Shown here: piece by piece, positions 34,410 through 43,265 of the stretch
Layout of the letters: every line of letters begins with the position of its first letter
Position numbering within the stretch: position 1 is the first letter of the stretch
NCBI GenBank assembly: GCA_038199035.1
Contig: JBBPZM010000069.1
Coordinates: forward strand, 1-64,000
Source of the DNA: DATAEY01 sp038199035
GTDB taxonomy: Bacteria > Actinomycetota > Thermoleophilia > Solirubrobacterales > Solirubrobacteraceae
Direction of reading: 5' to 3'
DNA: 64,000 bases
Translations under genes and position numbers: made by a program
The notes under the pieces: generated by a model
Databases searched by the model: none
What the model was told of the DNA's origin: nothing
What the model saw: the letters and a program-made list of their open reading frames with translations, nothing else

Positions 34410-35357
34410 TCACTCCTCGCCGGTTGAGACCTCTGTGCCGGGCCGTACCCGATCCTCGGGCTCGAGGTGGATGAGGACGTCGGCGCCGCGCAGGCGCTGC
34501 TCGATGTCGGCCTGGAGCTCGTGGGCAGTGGCGTGGGCGTCCTCCAGGGTCGTGCCGGCGCGAAACTGGACGTGGAGGTCGACGTAGCGCCGCGCGCCGG
34601 CCCGGCGGGTGCGCAGGTTGTGGAACCCGACGACCCCGTGGGGAGCCGAGCCGCGGATCGCCTGGCCGATCGCATCGAGCTCGTCAGCCGGGAGCGCCTC
34701 GTCGACCAGCACCCGGGCCGAGCGCGAGAGGATGCGCACCCCCGACACCACGATGGCGGCGGCCACGGCGAGGGCGACGACCGGATCGATCCACCGCTGC
34801 CCGGTGACCTCGACCGCGACCAGCCCGATCAGGACGGCCGCCGAGGTCAGCGCATCGGTGCGCAGGTGGGCGGAGTCGGCGGCCAGGGCGGCGGAGTCGG
34901 TCGCGCGGGCCCGACGCGAGACGAAGGCCGACACCCCGAGGTTGGCCACGATCGAGAGCGCGATCACCCCGATGCCGAGCCCCAGCGTGTCGACCTCGCT
35001 GCCCCGCAGCAGCCGTCGCACCGACTCGAAGACGATGACCCCCGAGCCGACGAGGATCAGCATCCCCTCGATCCCCGCGGCCACGTTCTCGATCTTCTCG
35101 TGGCCGTAGCGGTGGCTCTCGTCGGCCGGTGCCTCGGCCTTGCGCACCGAGAAGAAGGCGACGACCGAGGCGATCAGGTCGATCGAGGAGTGCAGCGCCT
35201 CGGTGAGGATGGAGACCGATCCCGTGATCGCCCCGGCGGCGAACTTGAGGACGATCAGCGCGCTGTTGGAGACGATCGAGAGAGCGGCCGCGGGCGTGCG
35301 CCCCGGCATCGCGCCGTCGGAGATGACCGGCGCCGGTCGGCTCAGGCGGCCAGCCAT
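34410..35357 (-). CDS. cation diffusion facilitator transporter
   Basis: A 315-residue divalent metal/proton antiporter of the CDF family. Six membrane spans carry the site A motifs HSSID (span 2) and HLRTD (span 5). The region after span 2 has ESHRYGHEKIENVAAGIEG, the family signature. A C-terminal cytoplasmic ACT-like domain contains VDLHVQFRAGTTLEDAH and HLEPED. The start overlaps the end of rdgB by 16 bp; an internal ATG at 35309 would also work. Last gene of the murI-rph-rdgB operon. The metal is not predictable. Confidence 0.92.
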   Translation of the reverse strand: MAGRLSRPAPVISDGAMPGRTPAAALSIVSNSALIVLKFAAGAITGSVSILTEALHSSIDLIASVVAFFSVRKAEAPADESHRYGHEKIENVAAGIEGMLILVGSGVIVFESVRRLLRGSEVDTLGLGIGVIALSIVANLGVSAFVSRRARATDSAALAADSAHLRTDALTSAAVLIGLVAVEVTGQRWIDPVVALAVAAAIVVSGVRILSRSARVLVDEALPADELDAIGQAIRGSAPHGVVGFHNLRTRRAGARRYVDLHVQFRAGTTLEDAHATAHELQADIEQRLRGADVLIHLEPEDRVRPGTEVSTGEE

Positions 35358-35908
35358 GCCAGCAGCTCGCGCGCGGCTCGGCCGCGGTGGCTGATCGCGT
35401 CCTTCTCGGCGTCGGCGAGCTCGGCCATCGTCCGACCGTCGTCGCGATCGTCGGAAAGGAAGATCGGGTCGTAGCCGAAGCCCCGATCGCCACGGGCCTC
35501 GGCGGCCATCGCGCCGGTGCAGCGACCCTCGAAGACGTGCTCGGCGCCGTCCTGCTCCACGTAGGCGAGCGCGCACACATAGGCCAGCGCGCTGCCCGCC
35601 GGCGCCAGCGCTCGGAGCTTGGCCAGGTTGGCCTCGTCGGTGGCGTCCTGGCCCGCGAAGCGCGCCGAGTAGATCCCCGGGGCGCCGTCGAGGGCGGCGG
35701 CTTCGATGCCCGAGTCGTCGGCGATCGCGGGGCCGCCCATGGCCGCCGCCGCGGCCCGGGCCTTGACCAGCGCGTTCTCGGCGAACGAGCGGCCGGTCTC
35801 GGGCGGCAGGACGACGTCGTCGTCGAGCGCGGCCACCTCGTGGCCGGGCAGCAGGCGGGCGAATTCCCGCCGCTTGTGTGGGTTGCGGGTGGCCAGCACC
35901 AGCCTCAC
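35342..35908 (-). CDS. rdgB: XTP/dITP diphosphatase (RdgB/HAM1)
   Basis: A 188-residue house-cleaning enzyme hydrolysing ITP, XTP and dITP. It has the substrate loop LATRNPHKRREF, SFAENALVKARAAA, the metal-binding ADDSGIEAAALDGAPG, GFGYDPIFL and the C-terminal SHRGRAAREL. The GTG start overlaps the rph stop (GTGA). The murI-rph-rdgB order is widely conserved in actinobacteria. Confidence 0.96.
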   Translation of the reverse strand: MRLVLATRNPHKRREFARLLPGHEVAALDDDVVLPPETGRSFAENALVKARAAAAAMGGPAIADDSGIEAAALDGAPGIYSARFAGQDATDEANLAKLRALAPAGSALAYVCALAYVEQDGAEHVFEGRCTGAMAAEARGDRGFGYDPIFLSDDRDDGRTMAELADAEKDAISHRGRAARELLAWLAA

Positions 35909-36660
35909 GGCGCGCCGGCGGCCAGCGCGCTGGCCTGGACCTCACGCAGCTGCTCGATCCCCCCGGAGGCGAGGGCGAGGAGGTCGTCGAGGTGGGCGCG
36001 CGAGAGCGGCGTGCGCTCGGCCGTGGCCTGCACCTCCACCAAGCCGCCCTCGCCGGTCATGACCACGTTGGCGTCGACCTCGGCCGCCGAGTCCTCGACA
36101 TAGTCGAGGTCGAGCAACGGCTGGCCGTCGACGATCCCGCAACTGACGGCGGCGACCGTTCCGGTCAGCGGAGAGCGCGCGAGGCGCCCTTCGGACACGA
36201 GCTTCGCGCAGGCCAGCTCGAGAGCGACGTGGCCGCCGGTGATCGAGGCGCAGCGCGTGCCGCCGTCGGCCTGGAGCACGTCGCAGTCGACGTAGACCGT
36301 GCGCTCGCGCAGCGCGGCGAAGTCGATCACTCCGCGCAGCGAGCGGCCGATCAGGCGCTGGATCTCGACGGTGCGGCCATCGAGGCGCCCACGGGCCACG
36401 TCGCGCTGCTTGCGCTGGCCCGTCGAGGCCGGGAGCATCCCGTACTCGGCGGTCAGCCAACCGCGCTGCTTGCCGGCTAGCCACCGCGGCACGCTGTCCT
36501 CGATCGACGCGGTGCAGATCACGCGCGTCTCGCCGGCTGAGATCAGCGCCGAGCCGGTCGCCGTGCGCACGAACCCCGGTTCGATCGTGGTGGCACGCAG
36601 CTCGTCGGGCCGGCGGCCACCGGCCCGCTCCCGACCCTCGCCGCCCACGCGCTCGCTCAT
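35905..36660 (-). CDS. rph: ribonuclease PH
   Basis: A 251-residue phosphorolytic 3'-5' exoribonuclease for tRNA maturation. It has GSALISAGETRVICTASIED, WLTAEYGMLPASTGQRKQRD, RLIGRSLRGVIDF, the phosphate-site region VDCDVLQADGGTR and DLDYVEDSAAEVDANVVMT. Its start overlaps the murI stop (ATGA) and its stop overlaps rdgB (GTGA). Confidence 0.97.
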   Translation of the reverse strand: MSERVGGEGRERAGGRRPDELRATTIEPGFVRTATGSALISAGETRVICTASIEDSVPRWLAGKQRGWLTAEYGMLPASTGQRKQRDVARGRLDGRTVEIQRLIGRSLRGVIDFAALRERTVYVDCDVLQADGGTRCASITGGHVALELACAKLVSEGRLARSPLTGTVAAVSCGIVDGQPLLDLDYVEDSAAEVDANVVMTGEGGLVEVQATAERTPLSRAHLDDLLALASGGIEQLREVQASALAAGAP

Positions 36661-37517
36661 GCAGCCACCTCGGCGCCCAGCTCGACGTGGGCGACATCGC
36701 CCAGGGGCATCTGGAGGAAGCGGGTCCCCAGCGCGCGAAAGGCCTCAACATCCCCCGTGCACAGGAAGCGGTAGTCGCCCTCGCCGGCGCGCCGGCTGTC
36801 CAGGGCGCGCAGCGCGAGGGCGTGCTCGACCCGGCGGGCGACGGCCGCGCCCGAGGTCACCAGCGCCACTCCGCGACCGAGGGCGCGCTGAAGCATCGGG
36901 GCGACCAGCGGATAGTGCGTGCAGCCGAGGATCACCGTGTCCACTCGCGCCGTGCGCAGCGGCTCGCAGTACGAGTGGACGACCTCGACCATCCGCTGGT
37001 CGAAGAGCAGCCCGCTCTGGATCGCCGGCGCCAGGTCGGGGCAGGGCACGCTGACCAGCTCGACATGGGGATCGGCCGCCGCCACGGCGCGCGCGTAGGC
37101 GCCGCTGCTCACCGTCGCCGGCGTGGCCAGCAGGCCGATGCGGCCGCTGTGGGTCGCCTCGACGGCGAGCTGCGACTCGGGGACGACGACGCCCACGACG
37201 TCGACCGGTTGGGGAAGCTCCCCCACCCAGGCCTCGAGCGCGGGCAGGGCCGCCGCGGTCGCCGAGTTGCACGCCACGACGAGCAGCTTCGCGCCCTGGG
37301 CCAGCAGGAGGTCGGCGATCTCCAGCGCGAAGCGGCGCAGGTCGTCGGCGCTGCGTTGCCCGTACGGGAAGCGCGCGGTGTCACCGAGGTAGACGAAGTC
37401 CTCGTGGGGAAGCGAGACCAGCAGCTCGTGCAGCACGGTCAGGCCGCCCACGCCCGAGTCGAAGACGGCGATGGGAGACGAGGCGGCGGTGGACGCGGGC
37501 GCCGGCACGCCGGCCAT
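36657..37517 (-). CDS. murI: glutamate racemase
   Basis: A 286-residue enzyme providing D-glutamate for peptidoglycan. It has AVFDSGVGGLTVL, the first catalytic Cys in VVACNSATAAALP and the second in LGCTHYPLV, with YLGDTARFPYG binding the carboxylate. First gene of a four-gene operon (murI, rph, rdgB, CDF) in which each stop overlaps the next start. With alr, glmS and glmM it is the fourth wall-precursor gene here. Confidence 0.97.
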   Translation of the reverse strand: MAGVPAPASTAASSPIAVFDSGVGGLTVLHELLVSLPHEDFVYLGDTARFPYGQRSADDLRRFALEIADLLLAQGAKLLVVACNSATAAALPALEAWVGELPQPVDVVGVVVPESQLAVEATHSGRIGLLATPATVSSGAYARAVAAADPHVELVSVPCPDLAPAIQSGLLFDQRMVEVVHSYCEPLRTARVDTVILGCTHYPLVAPMLQRALGRGVALVTSGAAVARRVEHALALRALDSRRAGEGDYRFLCTGDVEAFRALGTRFLQMPLGDVAHVELGAEVAA

Positions 37518-37569
37518 GTTCTCAGACCGGCCAGCCGCCGCCCGGACGCCCGCGGGACACCTCCGCTGC

Positions 37570-37779
37570 TCACTTCACGCCGTCGAGGGCGGCCTTGAGC
37601 TTGGTGACGATCGTCTGCCCGATCTCGCCGCCGCCGATGTTGGTCTTGCGGGTCGCGGCCACCACGCCGGTGAGCACGATGGCTACCAGAAGGATCAGCG
37701 CGACGTACTCGACGGTGCCCTGCCCGGCGCAGGGTCTGCTCGTCGCGGCGTGCAGCCGCCCCATCACTCGATATGCCAT
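37570..37779 (-). CDS. Flp/type IVb pilin
   Basis: A 69-residue pilin precursor. A basic leader ends at GQGTVEY: cleavage after the Gly before QGTVEY leaves Glu at position 5 of the mature chain, the prepilin peptidase rule. The hydrophobic helix VALILLVAIVLTGVVAA follows, then a short polar tail. The ATG has GGGAGG 6 nt upstream. No tad assembly genes are in the window, so it is an orphan here. Confidence 0.88.
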   Translation of the reverse strand: MAYRVMGRLHAATSRPCAGQGTVEYVALILLVAIVLTGVVAATRKTNIGGGEIGQTIVTKLKAALDGVK

Positions 37780-37970
37780 GGAACCTCCCGAAGCTCGTTG
37801 ACTGGAGGCCCGAGGGGGCCGCGTCCGAGTCTGCGGCCGACCGCGTCACGGGACCAGACGCGGACTGTCAGGAAAGTGCGCAGGGGCTCCCGCCCGCGGC
37901 CCTCGATCGCCAGCGCGCACTCGCTCGGCAACAGGGGCCAGACCGCCAACCAGGCCGGCCAGGGGCGCTC

Positions 37971-37976
37971 TATACT
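37971..37976 (+). promoter_or_regulatory. -10 box of zinc-ribbon/SPOR gene pair
   Basis: TATACT about 40 nt before the ATG at 38016. The 190 bp between the pilin start and this box contain no recognisable gene. Confidence 0.5.
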
Positions 37977-38015
37977 CGCCGCCTGGCGCGGGCTCGAGGC
38001 CGCGCCCTCTCCGTC

Positions 38016-39218
38016 ATGGGGCTCCTCCAACGCATCGGCCGGGGACGCGCCGCGCGAAGCCAGCCTGGCCCCGCGGACACTGCCGAAGGCGCCCGAGCGG
38101 AACCCTTCGCTGGAGGCGAGCGTGACCCCGCCGCCCCGGCGGAGGCCTTCACAGCAAGCCAGCCTCGCCCCGCGAGCGTGGAAGGAACGACCGCAGCGGC
38201 CCCGGCGGCTCCCCCGGCCAGCGAGCCGGCCGAGACGCCGCGTCGGCCGGGTCGGCGCGAGCGCAAGCGGCTGAGCCGGCGCCTCAACGACCTTCACGCC
38301 CTGCGCGACCTCCAGCTGCTCGACCTTGGCGGCTTCGTCCTGGAGCTCTACCGCTACGGGCGCCAGCGCGACGACGGGGTCCGCGCCAAGCTCGAGCAGC
38401 TGATCGCCCTGGGACGCGAGCGCAGCGAGCTCGAGCGCCTCCTCGGCTCCGAGCGCACGACGCGCGAGATACCCCACCCCTCGGTCCGGGAGTGCCCGCG
38501 CTGCGCCACGCTCTACGGGACCAGCGACTCGCGCTTCTGCCGCCATTGCGGGCTCGAGCTGACCGGCGGCTCAGAGGGGACAGGCTCGCGCGGCGCGCAA
38601 GCGGAAGACCAACCCGGCGCCGCCGCCACCTCGGCCCCCGCGTCAGCTCCCACCCCCGCTATATCGGACGTGACACCTGCCTCTCCGCCGGCCTCCGCCG
38701 CCACCCCGCCGCCCGCCCCCCCGGCTCCGCAGCCGCCCGCCCCCCCGGCTCCACAGCCGCCCGCACGGATGTCACCGCCCACGCCGGCCTCCCCGACCCC
38801 AGGCTTCGGGCCGACCGCAGCACCGAGCCCTCCTCAGCCCGTCTTCCATCCCCCAGCCCCCGGAGGCGAGTCCCACCCCCCACCAGGCGCATCGGCCCCT
38901 TCGGCCTCGACCACCGCCGCCCAGACACCGCCCGGGACCTGGCTTCCTCCCGGCTCGCCTCCGCGCAGCTCCGACGCAGGATCCCAGCCAGCCCGGGGGG
39001 CGTCCTCGGCTGACTGGGTGCCGGAGGAGCTCGACCGCGAGCCACCCGCGCCGGCGTCGACGACGCAACCAGCCTCCGCCTCCCAACAGCCGGCGACCGT
39101 GTGGCAGCCCGCTCAGCCGTCGGCCTACGAGAGCGCCATGGGCACCGTGGACGCCTCCCCCCCGCAGGCGCCGGAGGCAGGCCCGGACGTTCCGGCCGAC
39201 AACCGCGAGCCCCGGTGA
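38016..39218 (+). CDS. zinc-ribbon protein with long Pro/Ala-rich tail
   Basis: A 400-residue protein. Residues 1-85 are Ala/Pro/Glu-rich. Residues 86-150 form a charged helical domain (RRERKRLSRRLNDLHALRDL, LGGFVLELYRYGRQRDDG). A zinc ribbon follows near 165-190 (CPRC and CRHCG). The remaining 200 residues are Pro/Ala/Ser-rich and include repeats of PPAPPAPQ. No signal peptide or catalytic motif is seen. The stop overlaps the next gene (GTGA), and both proteins carry zinc ribbons, so they probably act together. The start is ATG 38016, about 40 nt after a TATACT box, without a ribosome-binding site. Confidence 0.75.
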   Translation: MGLLQRIGRGRAARSQPGPADTAEGARAEPFAGGERDPAAPAEAFTASQPRPASVEGTTAAAPAAPPASEPAETPRRPGRRERKRLSRRLNDLHALRDLQLLDLGGFVLELYRYGRQRDDGVRAKLEQLIALGRERSELERLLGSERTTREIPHPSVRECPRCATLYGTSDSRFCRHCGLELTGGSEGTGSRGAQAEDQPGAAATSAPASAPTPAISDVTPASPPASAATPPPAPPAPQPPAPPAPQPPARMSPPTPASPTPGFGPTAAPSPPQPVFHPPAPGGESHPPPGASAPSASTTAAQTPPGTWLPPGSPPRSSDAGSQPARGASSADWVPEELDREPPAPASTTQPASASQQPATVWQPAQPSAYESAMGTVDASPPQAPEAGPDVPADNREPR

Positions 39219-39850
39219 GCACGACCTCACCAGCGCGCGACCAGGAGCTGCGCTGCCCCCACTGCCACGCCCGGCTCGCCCAGGACCAGGAGTGGTGCCT
39301 GGAGTGCGGCAGGGCGGTCGATCGTCGGCTGGTCGCCCCAAAGCCGCGGCGCCTTGCGCTCGCCCTGGCCGGCCTCGCCGTTGCCCTGGCCGCGATGGCC
39401 GTGGCACTGGCCATCGTCAGCCTGGCCAGCCGAGGCGGCTCGAGCCAGCAGACCGCGGCGCCGGCCCCGCCGCAGGCCACGGCCCCGCCGGCGACTGCGT
39501 CCACGCCCGCCCCGGCGTCGTCCACATCGACCGCCCGGAGTACGCCACCGCCGACGACGCCGGCCACCGCTGCCTCGGCGCCGATGTGGCCGGCCGGGCT
39601 CCAGGCGTACACCGTTGTCCTGGTGACGACCACGAGCCGGGCGACGGCTGAGCGACGGGCCCAGCGCCTCGTCGCCAGGGGCGCCGACGCGGGCATCCTC
39701 AAATCCGACGACTACGCGTCGTTCTCGCCCGGCAACTGGATCGTCTGGCGGGGCCGCTACCAGAGCAGGGCCAAGGCGCAACAGGCCCTGGACCTGCTGC
39801 GCAACGCCGGGACCAGCGCCTATCTGACCTTCGTGCGTCGGCGAACGTAG
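39215..39850 (+). CDS. zinc-ribbon membrane protein with SPOR-like domain
   Basis: A 211-residue protein. The N-terminal zinc ribbon (CPHC at about 14-17, CLEC at about 29-32) is cytoplasmic. A single membrane helix follows (ALAGLAVALAAMAVALAIV), then a Thr/Pro/Ala-rich spacer and an outside SPOR-type domain (AYTVVLVTTTSRATAERRA, WIVWRGRYQSRAKAQQAL). SPOR domains bind denuded septal peptidoglycan. The GTG start overlaps the previous stop by 4 bases. This layout could link a cytoplasmic partner to the division site; that is inference. Confidence 0.78.
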   Translation: MSTTSPARDQELRCPHCHARLAQDQEWCLECGRAVDRRLVAPKPRRLALALAGLAVALAAMAVALAIVSLASRGGSSQQTAAPAPPQATAPPATASTPAPASSTSTARSTPPPTTPATAASAPMWPAGLQAYTVVLVTTTSRATAERRAQRLVARGADAGILKSDDYASFSPGNWIVWRGRYQSRAKAQQALDLLRNAGTSAYLTFVRRRT

Positions 39851-39937
39851 CTCCGCGGTCTGCCCGGCCGTTCGCCCGCCCCTCCCGGTCACCGCAGCGG
39901 CGGGTGTGCCCGTCCGGCCAACCCCACCGACCGCGAC

Positions 39938-41011
39938 CTACGTCGGAGCCCCCGCTTCGTGCAGCGCCGGCCAGGCGGCCGCCACCCGGGCGATCGCCTC
40001 CCGCGTCAGCGGATCGACGGGCACCCCGTCCTCCGGCGGCGCCGATGACGCGCTCATGACCTCGAGCGTGACGGCGACCGAGCGCGCCAGCGGCCCGAGG
40101 GCGTAGCCGCCCTCGAGCACCATCCCCAGCGGCACGTCTCCGAGCTGCGCGCACAGCCGCAGCAGCGCCGCCGTCATGGCGCCGTATCCCGCGTCGGTGA
40201 CCGAGCAGCCGGCCAGCGGGTCGTCGCGATGGGCGTCGTACCCGGCCGAGACGAGCACCAGCTCGGGGGCGTAGCAGCGCGCCAGCGGTACGACCAGGTG
40301 CTCGACCAGCGACACGAACTGCGGGTCGCCAGCGCCCGGCGGGACCGGCAGGTTGACGGTGTAGCCGGGCGCGCCCGGCCCGCCAGTGTCGCGCGCCGCC
40401 CCGGTGCCGGGATACAGCGGCCACTGGTGGGTCGAGACGAAGAGGACGCCGTCGTCGTCCCAGAAGATGTCGTTGGTCCCATTGCCGTGGTGGACGTCCC
40501 AGTCGAGCACGAGGACGCGCTCGCAGCCGTGGGCGTCGCGCGCCCGACGGGCCGCGACCGCCACGTTGTTGAACAGGCAGAAGCCCATGGCCCGCGCGGC
40601 CTCGGCGTGGTGGCCGGGCGGGCGCAGGGAGCAGAAGGCCCCGCGGGGCCGGTCCGGCGCTTCGCCGAGCAGGAGGTCCACCATGTGCATCGCGCCCCCG
40701 GCCGCGTGCAGCGCCGCGCGGTAGGAGCCGGGGCTGGTCACCGTGTCGAGGTCGATGGCTCCGCCGCCGCGCTGCGAGAGCGCGCGGATGGCCGCGACGT
40801 GGTCCTCGGGGTGCACGGCGGCCAGCGCCTCCGGTGCGACCTCGGGCGCCTCTACCCGCCGCAACCCAGGCCATCCCCGCCCCTCGAGCTCGGCCTCGAT
40901 GGCCACGATGCGCTCGGCACGCTCGGGGTGGGGCCCGGTGTCGTGCTCCAGCGAGAAAGGGTGGCGCAGGAAGGCGACCTGCTCAGGGGCGGACCCGCCT
41001 GGCGAGGGCAT
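39938..41011 (-). CDS. histone deacetylase-like amidohydrolase (AcuC/class II HDAC family)
   Basis: A 357-residue zinc amidohydrolase. It has RPPGHHAEAARAMGFCLFNN with the catalytic His pair, the zinc ligands Asp and His in LDWDVHHGNGT and the third Asp in SAGYDAHRDDPL, plus the transition-state Tyr in LEGGYAL. Substrates may be acetyl-lysine proteins, acetylpolyamines or other acetylamides. The ATG at 41011 is supported by a TACGGT box 7 nt upstream, so the longer frame from 41062 (which would overlap nadB) is rejected. Confidence 0.92.
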   Translation of the reverse strand: MPSPGGSAPEQVAFLRHPFSLEHDTGPHPERAERIVAIEAELEGRGWPGLRRVEAPEVAPEALAAVHPEDHVAAIRALSQRGGGAIDLDTVTSPGSYRAALHAAGGAMHMVDLLLGEAPDRPRGAFCSLRPPGHHAEAARAMGFCLFNNVAVAARRARDAHGCERVLVLDWDVHHGNGTNDIFWDDDGVLFVSTHQWPLYPGTGAARDTGGPGAPGYTVNLPVPPGAGDPQFVSLVEHLVVPLARCYAPELVLVSAGYDAHRDDPLAGCSVTDAGYGAMTAALLRLCAQLGDVPLGMVLEGGYALGPLARSVAVTLEVMSASSAPPEDGVPVDPLTREAIARVAAAWPALHEAGAPT

Positions 41012-41018
41012 CGCGGGT

Positions 41019-41024
41019 ACCGTA
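41019..41024 (-). promoter_or_regulatory. -10 box of leaderless HDAC-like gene
   Basis: TACGGT on the minus strand, 7 nt before the ATG at 41011. Confidence 0.6.
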
Positions 41025-41052
41025 ACTGCGCCGACGGGGCGGCCCCCTGACC

Positions 41053-42519
41053 ATGGAGACACCGCCGATCATCGAGGCCGACCTGGCCGTGGTGGGGGCG
41101 GGCGCCGCCGGCCTGTTCGCCGCGCTGTGCGCCGCGCGCGAGGGCGCTCGGGTCGCCCTCGTGTCGGCCACCCCGCTGGCGGAGTCGGCGTCCTACTGGG
41201 CGCAGGGCGGGCTCGCGGCGGCGCTGGACGCCGACGACTCCCCCCAGCGCCACCTGGAGGACACGGTGGCCGCGGGGCGGCGGGTCGTGCGCACCTCGGC
41301 GGCCGAGGTGCTGTGCGCCGAGGCCCCCGATCGCGTGCGCGACCTCGAGCGCCTCGGGGTCCGCTTCGACGCCGATCGCCAGGGCCGGCTAGCCCTCGGG
41401 CTCGAGGGCGGCCACAGCGCCCGGCGCGTCGCCCACGCCGGCGGGAGCGCGACCGGCCGCCGGGTCACCCGGCAACTGTCGGCCGTGGCGGCCGAGGAGC
41501 CGAGGATCGAGGTGCTCGAGGGCCGGCGCGCCACCGTCCTGTGGACGGCGCAGGGGCGCTGCGCCGGCCTGACGTGCGACGACGGGCGAGCGGTGGCCAG
41601 CCGCGCGGTCGTGCTGGCCACCGGCGGCGCGGCCGCGCTGTGGGCGCGCACCACCAACCCGCCCGGGGCGGGGGGCACGGGGCTACTCCTGGCCCACGCC
41701 GCCGGAGCGGCGCTGGCCGACCTCGAGCTGATGCAGTTCCACCCCACCGCGGTCGCCGCGCCCGGACGAGGCAGGGAGGGAGCGGACGGCTTCCTCGTCA
41801 CCGAGGCGATCCGCGGAGAGGGCGCCACCCTGCACGACAAGGCCGGCGAGCGCTTCGTCGACGAGCTGGCGCCGCGCGACGAGGTCGCCCGGGCCATCGA
41901 GGCGCGGCTCCGCATGAGCCCCCACGCGGCGGTGACCCTCGACATGCGCGCGGTCGACCCCGGTCGCTTCCCCAACGTCTTCGCCGCCCTGCGTCGGGCG
42001 GGGATCGATCCCTCGCGCGAGCGTGTCCCGGTCGCGCCCGCGGCCCACTACCTCATGGGCGGGATCGCCACTGATCTCGACGGACGCTCGACGCTCGACG
42101 CCCTCTACGCCGTCGGCGAGTGCGCGTGCACCGGCTTGCACGGCGCCAACCGGCTGGCCTCGAACTCCCTCACCGAGTGCTTCGTGTTCGGCCGCCGCGC
42201 GGCCCTGGCCGCTCTCGACGAGCCCCCCGTGGTCCACGCCGGGCGGCCTCCCTCGAGCACTTCGATCCCCCGTCCCTCGACCGCGACGCGCGAGGCGGTG
42301 TGGCGACACGCGGGCCTTGCACGTGACCCCGACGGCCTGGCCTCCCTGTCGCAGGACCCCCACCCGCTCGCCCGGATGGTGGCGGGGTGCGCACTGGGCC
42401 GCGCCGAGAGCCGGGGCGCCCACCAGCGCACCGACCACCCGGCCGCCGACCCGGCGCTCGATGGCCACCATGCCGTGGTCAGCGGCGATGGGCCGCCGCG
42501 CTTCGAGCAGTGGACGTGA
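41053..42519 (+). CDS. nadB: L-aspartate oxidase
   Basis: A 488-residue flavoprotein making iminoaspartate for NAD synthesis. The FAD-binding ADLAVVGAGAAGLFAALCA starts near residue 9. SYWAQGGLAAALD, the active-site HPTAVAAP, TEAIRGEGATL, PAAHYLMGGI and ECACTGLHGANRLASNSL match NadB. The C-terminal helical domain is short and Pro/His-rich compared with the usual 530-540 residues. nadA and nadC are not adjacent. Divergent from the HDAC-like gene. Confidence 0.92.
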   Translation: METPPIIEADLAVVGAGAAGLFAALCAAREGARVALVSATPLAESASYWAQGGLAAALDADDSPQRHLEDTVAAGRRVVRTSAAEVLCAEAPDRVRDLERLGVRFDADRQGRLALGLEGGHSARRVAHAGGSATGRRVTRQLSAVAAEEPRIEVLEGRRATVLWTAQGRCAGLTCDDGRAVASRAVVLATGGAAALWARTTNPPGAGGTGLLLAHAAGAALADLELMQFHPTAVAAPGRGREGADGFLVTEAIRGEGATLHDKAGERFVDELAPRDEVARAIEARLRMSPHAAVTLDMRAVDPGRFPNVFAALRRAGIDPSRERVPVAPAAHYLMGGIATDLDGRSTLDALYAVGECACTGLHGANRLASNSLTECFVFGRRAALAALDEPPVVHAGRPPSSTSIPRPSTATREAVWRHAGLARDPDGLASLSQDPHPLARMVAGCALGRAESRGAHQRTDHPAADPALDGHHAVVSGDGPPRFEQWT

Positions 42520-42667
42520 TCGCGCGCCCGCCGGCCGGTTCGGTTTTCCCGAAACACCGTAGTGGCTCTTAACGCTGATTTAACAAATCGATCGTTCTCA
42601 ACTTCACAGGGCCTTCCCATACTCGGCGCGCCGGAGAGAGAGCCGAAGAGGAGGTAGAGGGAGAGAG

Positions 42668-43123
42668 ATGTATCGCTTCAGCCGCGCGATCTACCGTGAG
42701 CTGGCACCCGAGATCATCGAGTCGGGGTGCCCCTGGCAGCCGACCCGCAACCACGAGCACGTGCTGCGCGCCTGCGAGGCCGCCGTCGAGCGCCTGGCCA
42801 ACGACCGCCACTACTTCGCCCGCCCCGCTCGGACGCTGTTCAACGACATCCGGGGCTATTTCCCGGTGTCCGTCCAGCGTCGGGTGTGGGCCGTGGTCGA
42901 GCAGTACATGCGCTGTGCCGACGAGTTCCTCGCCCGCGCGCCCCGCCAGGGCGTAGACGCGAACGGCAACCCCCTCCAGTGCCGAGCCACGACCCGCAAG
43001 GGCACTCCGTGCCAGCGCATGCCGCTGCCCCACAACGGCTACTGCCCGTCGCACCAGCACCTGGCCGAGACCGAGGACGTCGCCTCGGTCGCGGCCCGCG
43101 AGCTGACCACGCTGGCCGCCTGA
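42668..43123 (+). CDS. Cys/His-motif protein of unknown function
   Basis: A 151-residue cytoplasmic protein. Residues 1-95 are helical (SRAIYRELAPEIIESG, ACEAAVERLA, VWAVVEQYMRCADEFL). The C-terminal part carries C105-x9-C115-x10-C126-x2-H129 in CRATTRKGTPCQRMPLPHNG and YCPSHQHL, a likely zinc site of the kind found in small DNA- or RNA-associated modules. It has AGGAGG about 12 nt and a GAGAGAG run just before the ATG, after an unusually AT-rich stretch (42560-42640), so it may be strongly expressed. No named family. Confidence 0.75.
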   Translation: MYRFSRAIYRELAPEIIESGCPWQPTRNHEHVLRACEAAVERLANDRHYFARPARTLFNDIRGYFPVSVQRRVWAVVEQYMRCADEFLARAPRQGVDANGNPLQCRATTRKGTPCQRMPLPHNGYCPSHQHLAETEDVASVAARELTTLAA

Positions 43124-43202
43124 CGACCGCCGACCGCCGACCGCCGACCGCCGCGCATCGTCGCGCCCGGCGGCCGCGCGCGCCGGGGTAGACGCCCCGG
43201 CG

Positions 43203-43208
43203 TAGATT
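43203..43208 (+). promoter_or_regulatory. -10 box upstream of hyuA micro-ORF
   Basis: TAGATT lies 7 nt before the GTG at 43216, so transcription would begin at the micro-ORF start codon. Confidence 0.5.
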
Positions 43209-43215
43209 GCGACGC

Positions 43216-43263
43216 GTGAGGGCGCCAGAGGGCGAGCCGGCCACGCCCGGCGCGGCCGGCTAG
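43216..43263 (+). CDS. leaderless 15-residue upstream micro-ORF
   Basis: GTG-started frame encoding MRAPEGEPATPGAAG and ending at TAG two bases before the hyuA ATG (TAGAGATG). hyuA has no ribosome-binding site, so ribosomes finishing this leaderless micro-ORF could re-initiate there. Interpretation is inference from spacing. Confidence 0.4.
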   Translation: MRAPEGEPATPGAAG

Positions 43264-43265
43264 AG

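Noticed and set aside
41012..41062. Longer start for the HDAC-like protein overlapping nadB
   Set aside because: A TACGGT box 7 nt before ATG 41011 fits the leaderless pattern, and the extra residues have no family support.
42520..42667. Possible small RNA or terminator in the AT-rich gap before the Cys/His gene
   Set aside because: Only a weak 5-bp stem (TTCGG/CCGAA) is visible; the AT-richness is better explained as promoter region.
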